DNA of 64,000 nt from Bacteroidales bacterium (GTDB lineage Bacteria; Bacteroidota; Bacteroidia; Bacteroidales; Tenuifilaceae): positions 1-64,000 of the forward strand of contig JACJXC010000007.1 of NCBI GenBank assembly GCA_020636835.1, in the 5' to 3' direction. How positions within the stretch are numbered: position 1 is the stretch's first letter; each line of letters opens with the position of its first letter. Shown one piece after another: positions 60,925 through 64,000 of the stretch. The position numbers and the translations under genes were made by a program. The notes beneath the pieces are model-generated. The model did no database searches and was not told the origin of the DNA. It saw only the letters and a list, made by a program, of their open reading frames with translations.

Positions 60925-61203
60925 AGCAAGTTGAAACTAAACTAAAAAAATACAACTATGAAACACCCATGTAAGGCAACTTATACAACCGAGCTTGCGA
61001 GTTCACCGGAGGTAAACACAGATGAACAAAATATGGGTGTTCCATCCGAGCGTTAGTGTGTGTTTAAGTTAAAAACATAACTTGCTGGTATTTAATAATA
61101 TTAAAATTTTTGTACGGAAGAAATGTCCATTTATTAACTTACACCAAATGGGATGATTAAAATATGGACATTCCATGTGTGCATCATTAAAGTTGAACAT
61201 AAT
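60905..61203 (+). ncRNA. Two tandem stem-loop modules with compensatory changes, upstream of lemA
   Basis: Within the 499-bp gap 60755-61253. A -7 element TAAATTTG (60905-60912) would start RNA near 60919. Module 1 has an outer stem AGCAAGTT (60925-60932) with AACTTGCT (61079-61086) and an inner stem 60958-60970 with 61033-61045. Module 2 has stem 61120-61130 with 61164-61174. Both inner stems share the form GAAA-NNN-CCAT with ATGG-NNN-TTCC and the same A-C mismatch. The three N pairs differ by double, pair-preserving changes. Sequence GATGAnnAAAATATGG and the tail AAGTT...CATAA are also shared. Module 1 could alternatively encode a 32-residue peptide (ATG 60958). It may be a leader RNA, a small RNA or a mobile repeat. 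Confidence 0.55.
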
Positions 61204-61253
61204 TACTATAAATAATTCTATTGATATTTTGAAACTTAACAAATTTTAAACAC

Positions 61254-61850
61254 ATGAAAATTAACAAAACTTGGATTATCGTTGGGGTAATTGCCCTTTT
61301 GGTTATCATTCTTTACTCTTCCATCAAAGGATCGTACAACAGTATGGTTACCAAGGAGGAAGGGGTAACCTCGCAGTGGGGAAACGTTGAAAATGTTTAC
61401 CAACGGCGATTGGATCTGATTCCGAACCTAGTAAATACGGTTAAAGGTTATGCAGCACACGAACAGGAAACCTTCACCAAGGTAATTGAGGCCCGATCAA
61501 AAGCCACACAGGTAAATATCAACCCCGAAAAACTCGATGCCAACAGCCTAAAGCAGTTCCAAGCCGCTCAAAGCGAACTTAGCAGCGCGCTATCGAAGTT
61601 AATGGTAGTGGTGGAACAATACCCCGACCTTAAAGCCAACCAAAACTTTTTGGATTTACAAGCTCAACTGGAAGGAACCGAGAATAGGATTGCAGTAGAG
61701 CGACACAAGTTTAACGAAACAGTTAAGGATTACAACACCTACATCCGGAAGTTCCCTAAAAACATTTGGGCAAGCCTGTTTGGTTTCGAAAAGAAAGCAT
61801 ACTTTGAAGCCGAAGCCGGTGCCGAAAAAGCCCCCGAGGTTAAGTTCTAA
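61254..61850 (+). CDS. LemA family protein
   Basis: A 198-residue protein with one N-terminal membrane helix (WIIVGVIALLVIILYSSIKG) and the long alpha-helical LemA domain: SQWGNVENVYQRRLDLIPNLVNTVKGYAAHE, YPDLKANQNFLDLQAQLEGTENRIAVERHKFNETVKDYNTYIRKFP. Most of the protein is predicted outside the cytoplasm. LemA proteins are widely linked with TPM-domain proteins, as here, but their biochemical role is unknown. It is the first gene of a three-gene set ending at the 63.2-kb terminator. Confidence 0.94.
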   Translation: MKINKTWIIVGVIALLVIILYSSIKGSYNSMVTKEEGVTSQWGNVENVYQRRLDLIPNLVNTVKGYAAHEQETFTKVIEARSKATQVNINPEKLDANSLKQFQAAQSELSSALSKLMVVVEQYPDLKANQNFLDLQAQLEGTENRIAVERHKFNETVKDYNTYIRKFPKNIWASLFGFEKKAYFEAEAGAEKAPEVKF

Positions 61851-61858
61851 AAAAATGA

Positions 61859-61898
61859 TAATTGGTTGGCCACTCTTTTGTAAGGAGTGGCCCAATTA
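61859..61898 (+). other. Stem-loop between lemA and the first TPM gene
   Basis: TAATTG and GGCCACTC pair with GAGTGGCC and CAATTA, leaving a 3-nt bulge and a 9-nt loop (14 bp in total). No T-tract follows, so it is more likely an mRNA stability or processing element than a terminator. Confidence 0.6.
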
Positions 61899-61911
61899 AC
61901 AAACAAAACAA

Positions 61912-62346
61912 ATGAAACCCAAAGATTACTTTACACCCGACCAGCAGCAAAAAATTGTTGACGCCATTGAGGAGGCCGAAATTAATACATCGGGCGAAAT
62001 AAGGGTGCATATCGATTTAACCTGCAAGGGCGATGTGCTCGACCAAGCGGCCAAAACATTTGCTATGCTCAAGATGCATAAAACCAAACTGAGGAATGGT
62101 GTTCTGATATACCTTTCAGTGCAGGACCATAAATTCGCCATACTGGGTGATGCCGGAATAAACTCACAAGTTCCTGAAAATTTTTGGGAAACCACCAAGC
62201 AGGCAATGCTCAACCAGTTTAAGGAGAACAATATGACCGAAGGGCTTGTAACCGGAATAACCATGGCCGGAGAACAGCTTAAAAAGTATTTCCCTTACCA
62301 GGATAACGATATAAATGAACTGGAGAATAACATCTCGTTCGGATAG
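61912..62346 (+). CDS. TPM-domain protein, soluble
   Basis: A 144-residue protein consisting of a TPM domain: DQQQKIVDAIEEAEINTSGEIRVHIDL, then FAILGDAGINSQVPENFWETTKQAMLNQFKENNMTEGLVTGI. No signal peptide or membrane helix is visible, so it should be cytoplasmic unless attached through LemA. TPM domains in plants take part in photosystem II repair; bacterial roles are unclear. Confidence 0.92.
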   Translation: MKPKDYFTPDQQQKIVDAIEEAEINTSGEIRVHIDLTCKGDVLDQAAKTFAMLKMHKTKLRNGVLIYLSVQDHKFAILGDAGINSQVPENFWETTKQAMLNQFKENNMTEGLVTGITMAGEQLKKYFPYQDNDINELENNISFG

Positions 62347-62385
62347 TGCCAACACTAAATACTCGAACTAAAACAACAGAATACA

Positions 62386-63168
62386 ATGAACAAGATATTT
62401 AGCACAATACTCCTGGTTTTAGCACTATTCGTGAACAATAGGGTTCAAGGACAGGACATCCCCGAACCGATGAATCCGCCAAGGCTCGTAAACGATTTTG
62501 CTGGATTACTCTCGCAAACCGAATGGAATGCACTGGAAGGAAAGCTTAGGGCTTACCACGACACAACATCGACACAAATTTACGTTATCATTGTTAACGA
62601 TTTACTAGGATACGACATTTCCGATTTTGCGTTTAGGCTTGGGGAGGCATGGAAAGTTGGACAAAAAGGGAAAAACAACGGTGTGGTAATAGTTATCAAA
62701 CCCAAAGTGGGCAATGAGCGAGGACAAGCATTCATAGCAACTGGATACGGACTGGAAGCAGTTGTTCCAGATGCCATAACCAACCGAATTGTTGATCAGG
62801 AAATGATCCCCTACTTCAAGCAGAACAACTACCTGAAAGGCATCGATAAGGCAACCGATGTAATTATCGATTTGGCACAAGGATTATACACCGCAGATGA
62901 GTATAAAAGCAAAGAATCGCCACTGGCTGGAATTATCTTCATCGTAATATTTGTATTAATAATTGTGCTATCGATGGGCAAACACAACCAGGCCAACTCA
63001 AGTTCGCTAGGAAAAAGCGTTCCATTCTGGATTGCAATGAGCATGCTGGGTGGTAGTGGACGGAACAGCGGATTTGGGAATTTTTCGTCGGGATCTGGCG
63101 GTTTTGGCGGATTTAGCGGAGGCGGTGGAGGTAGCTTTGGCGGAGGTGGTGCCGGAGGCAGCTGGTAA
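62386..63168 (+). CDS. TPM-domain membrane protein with glycine-rich tail (YgcG-like)
   Basis: A 260-residue protein: signal peptide (IFSTILLVLALFVNNRVQGQ), periplasmic TPM domain at about 30-165 (LVNDFAGLLSQTEWNALEGKLRAYHDTTSTQIYVIIVNDLLG, GYGLEAVVPDAITNRIVDQEMIPYF), a membrane helix at about 183-200, and a Gly/Ser-rich tail ending FGGGGAGGSW. This tail is typical of YgcG proteins. It completes the LemA-TPM-TPM set. Confidence 0.93.
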   Translation: MNKIFSTILLVLALFVNNRVQGQDIPEPMNPPRLVNDFAGLLSQTEWNALEGKLRAYHDTTSTQIYVIIVNDLLGYDISDFAFRLGEAWKVGQKGKNNGVVIVIKPKVGNERGQAFIATGYGLEAVVPDAITNRIVDQEMIPYFKQNNYLKGIDKATDVIIDLAQGLYTADEYKSKESPLAGIIFIVIFVLIIVLSMGKHNQANSSSLGKSVPFWIAMSMLGGSGRNSGFGNFSSGSGGFGGFSGGGGGSFGGGGAGGSW

Positions 63169-63193
63169 AAACCATAAAACACAACTAAAATCG

Positions 63194-63221
63194 AAGGGTG
63201 GTGCATCCACCCTTTTTTTTT
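63194..63221 (+). terminator. Intrinsic terminator of the lemA-TPM operon
   Basis: An 8-bp stem AAGGGTGG/CCACCCTT with a 5-nt loop is followed by a run of T, 26 nt after the last stop codon. Confidence 0.92.
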
Positions 63222-63354
63222 ACACAAAAATGTAGCAATAAAATATTGACATATAACTGATAAATAGTAATTTTACTCTCTAATTTGAAATGGACTGTTC
63301 TTACACAAGGCAATAATAACAAAGTTTCATCGAAAGTAATAAAGCATCAGCAAT

Positions 63355-64000
63355 ATGAATATAAAACACAAAACAGGGGTAACGGCAAGGGCTAAAGTAT
63401 TTAATGTATTACTCGTACTTTTAATCACCGGAACAGGAGTTTCCACAACTGCCCAAACCCCAGATTTCAAACAAATCTTTTCGGATGCCGAGTACTACCT
63501 TTTACTCCAGGACTACCGCGAAGCATTACCCCTATACCAAAAACTCTATAAAATTGACTCTACCAACTCGAACATCAATTACCGATTGGGTCAATGCTAC
63601 CTAAACATTCCTGGACTAAAAAATAAAGCCATCCCCTATCTCGAAACTGCGGTAAACCAAATAAATCCGAAATACAACGAGGGTTCGTACAAGGAAACCC
63701 AATCGTCGCCCGAAGCAATATTCCTGCTCGGACAGGCCTACATGATTGATCATAAATTGGACAAAGCCCTGGAACAGTTCACAAAATTTAAGGATAGCAT
63801 TGATACTAAAGATATTTACAACCTGGACTACGTAAACCAGCAAATAAAAGCATGCGAAGTTGCAAAACAGCTCATCGCAAAACCAATTAATATCGAAACA
63901 AAACGGTTTACTCCATTCGCCGACCGGAATAAAAACTGCAACTACCCAGTTCTCTCCGGCGATAGACAGACCATGGTGTTTACGACAAAGGAAAAATTCT
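63355..64000 (+). CDS. TPR/PD40-repeat protein, N-terminal part (PorE/OmpA-family-like), cut by window end
   Basis: An open frame of 215 codons from ATG 63355 runs off the window. A hydrophobic signal segment (VFNVLLVLLITGTGVSTTAQ) precedes TPR-like repeats (DAEYYLLLQDYREALPLYQKLYKID, NINYRLGQCYLNI, EAIFLLGQAYMIDHKLDKALEQF). Then a first PD40/WD40-like block appears (CNYPVLSGDRQTMVFTTKEKF). In Bacteroidota this order usually continues to more PD40 repeats and a peptidoglycan-binding OmpA domain, as in PorE of T9SS. The identification is provisional. Confidence 0.65.
   Translation, partial: MNIKHKTGVTARAKVFNVLLVLLITGTGVSTTAQTPDFKQIFSDAEYYLLLQDYREALPLYQKLYKIDSTNSNINYRLGQCYLNIPGLKNKAIPYLETAVNQINPKYNEGSYKETQSSPEAIFLLGQAYMIDHKLDKALEQFTKFKDSIDTKDIYNLDYVNQQIKACEVAKQLIAKPINIETKRFTPFADRNKNCNYPVLSGDRQTMVFTTKEKF

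Noticed and set aside
60958..61203. Integron attC sites (module 1 is followed by GCGTTAG, module 2 by GTTGAAC)
   Set aside because: No RYYYAAC partner lies at the proper distance on the left side, spacing around the stems does not fit L/R boxes, and there is no integrase.

Overview
The window is chromosomal DNA of a Bacteroidota bacterium, most like a free-living or host-associated member of the Bacteroidales/Marinilabiliales group. The evidence is the gene content: many parts of the type IX secretion system (plug protein, PorT, GldJ, PorP/SprF, PorU, PorV and a PorE-like protein), a TamL-type lipoprotein BamA homologue, a Na+-pumping NADH:quinone reductase (Nqr), and the order rpsU-xerC-hpf-tRNA. 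The promoters agree: many genes are preceded by TAnnTTTG, often with TTTG or TTG 19-21 nt upstream, which is the Bacteroidota sigma factor signature. I see no phage, insertion sequence, CRISPR array or integron integrase. This is ordinary core genome with several interesting intergenic regions.

Layout. 1-1.9 kb (minus strand): ribosome block with bS21, XerC-type recombinase, short HPF and tRNA-Thr. 1.9-10.4 kb (minus): helix-hairpin-helix membrane protein, SLC6-type Na+ symporter, class I aldolase, TamL and a TonB-dependent receptor. 10.7-13.3 kb: TrmH methyltransferase, PLP aminotransferase, TRIC-type channel. 13.4-21.2 kb: an RND efflux operon (MarR-TolC-adaptor-pump-PII-like) divergent from a second MarR plus a TetR regulator. 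21.2-23.3 kb: membrane zinc peptidase and T9SS plug. 23.5-29.4 kb: nqrABCDEF, followed by a candidate small RNA. 29.7-37.6 kb: folC, PIN-PhoH ATPase, SixA phosphatase, ppk1-ppx, mtaB. 37.6-40.2 kb: acetyltransferase, Ldh-family and SDR oxidoreductases. 40.6-46.0 kb: purL-menG-porT and a FAD-dependent oxidoreductase. 46.4-49.2 kb: tRNA-Val, nitronate monooxygenase-like enzyme, murF. 49.3-58.7 kb: gldJ, porP, porU, porV, ispF, CoA-binding protein, thioredoxin, small lipoprotein. 58.7-64 kb: urocanate hydratase, a structured intergenic region, a LemA/TPM trio and the start of a TPR/PD40 protein.

How the genes work together. T9SS exports proteins with C-terminal sorting domains across the outer membrane: the plug closes the idle translocon, PorV carries cargo, PorU is the sortase, and GldJ, PorT, PorP and PorE-like proteins assemble or anchor the machine. 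Nqr builds the sodium gradient and the SLC6-type symporter can spend it. MenG makes the menaquinone that Nqr reduces. Ppk1 and Ppx form a polyphosphate cycle.

The most interesting signals are not protein genes. (1) Upstream of lemA lie two tandem stem-loop modules whose stems differ by three consecutive compensatory base-pair changes. (2) The two divergent MarR genes share a recognition helix and both have the same inverted repeat over the promoter -33 element. (3) A promoter plus strong terminator behind nqrF outlines a roughly 120-nt RNA with a C-free UAGG-repeat body. (4) hpf carries a perfect AGGAGG Shine-Dalgarno sequence in a lineage that rarely uses one.
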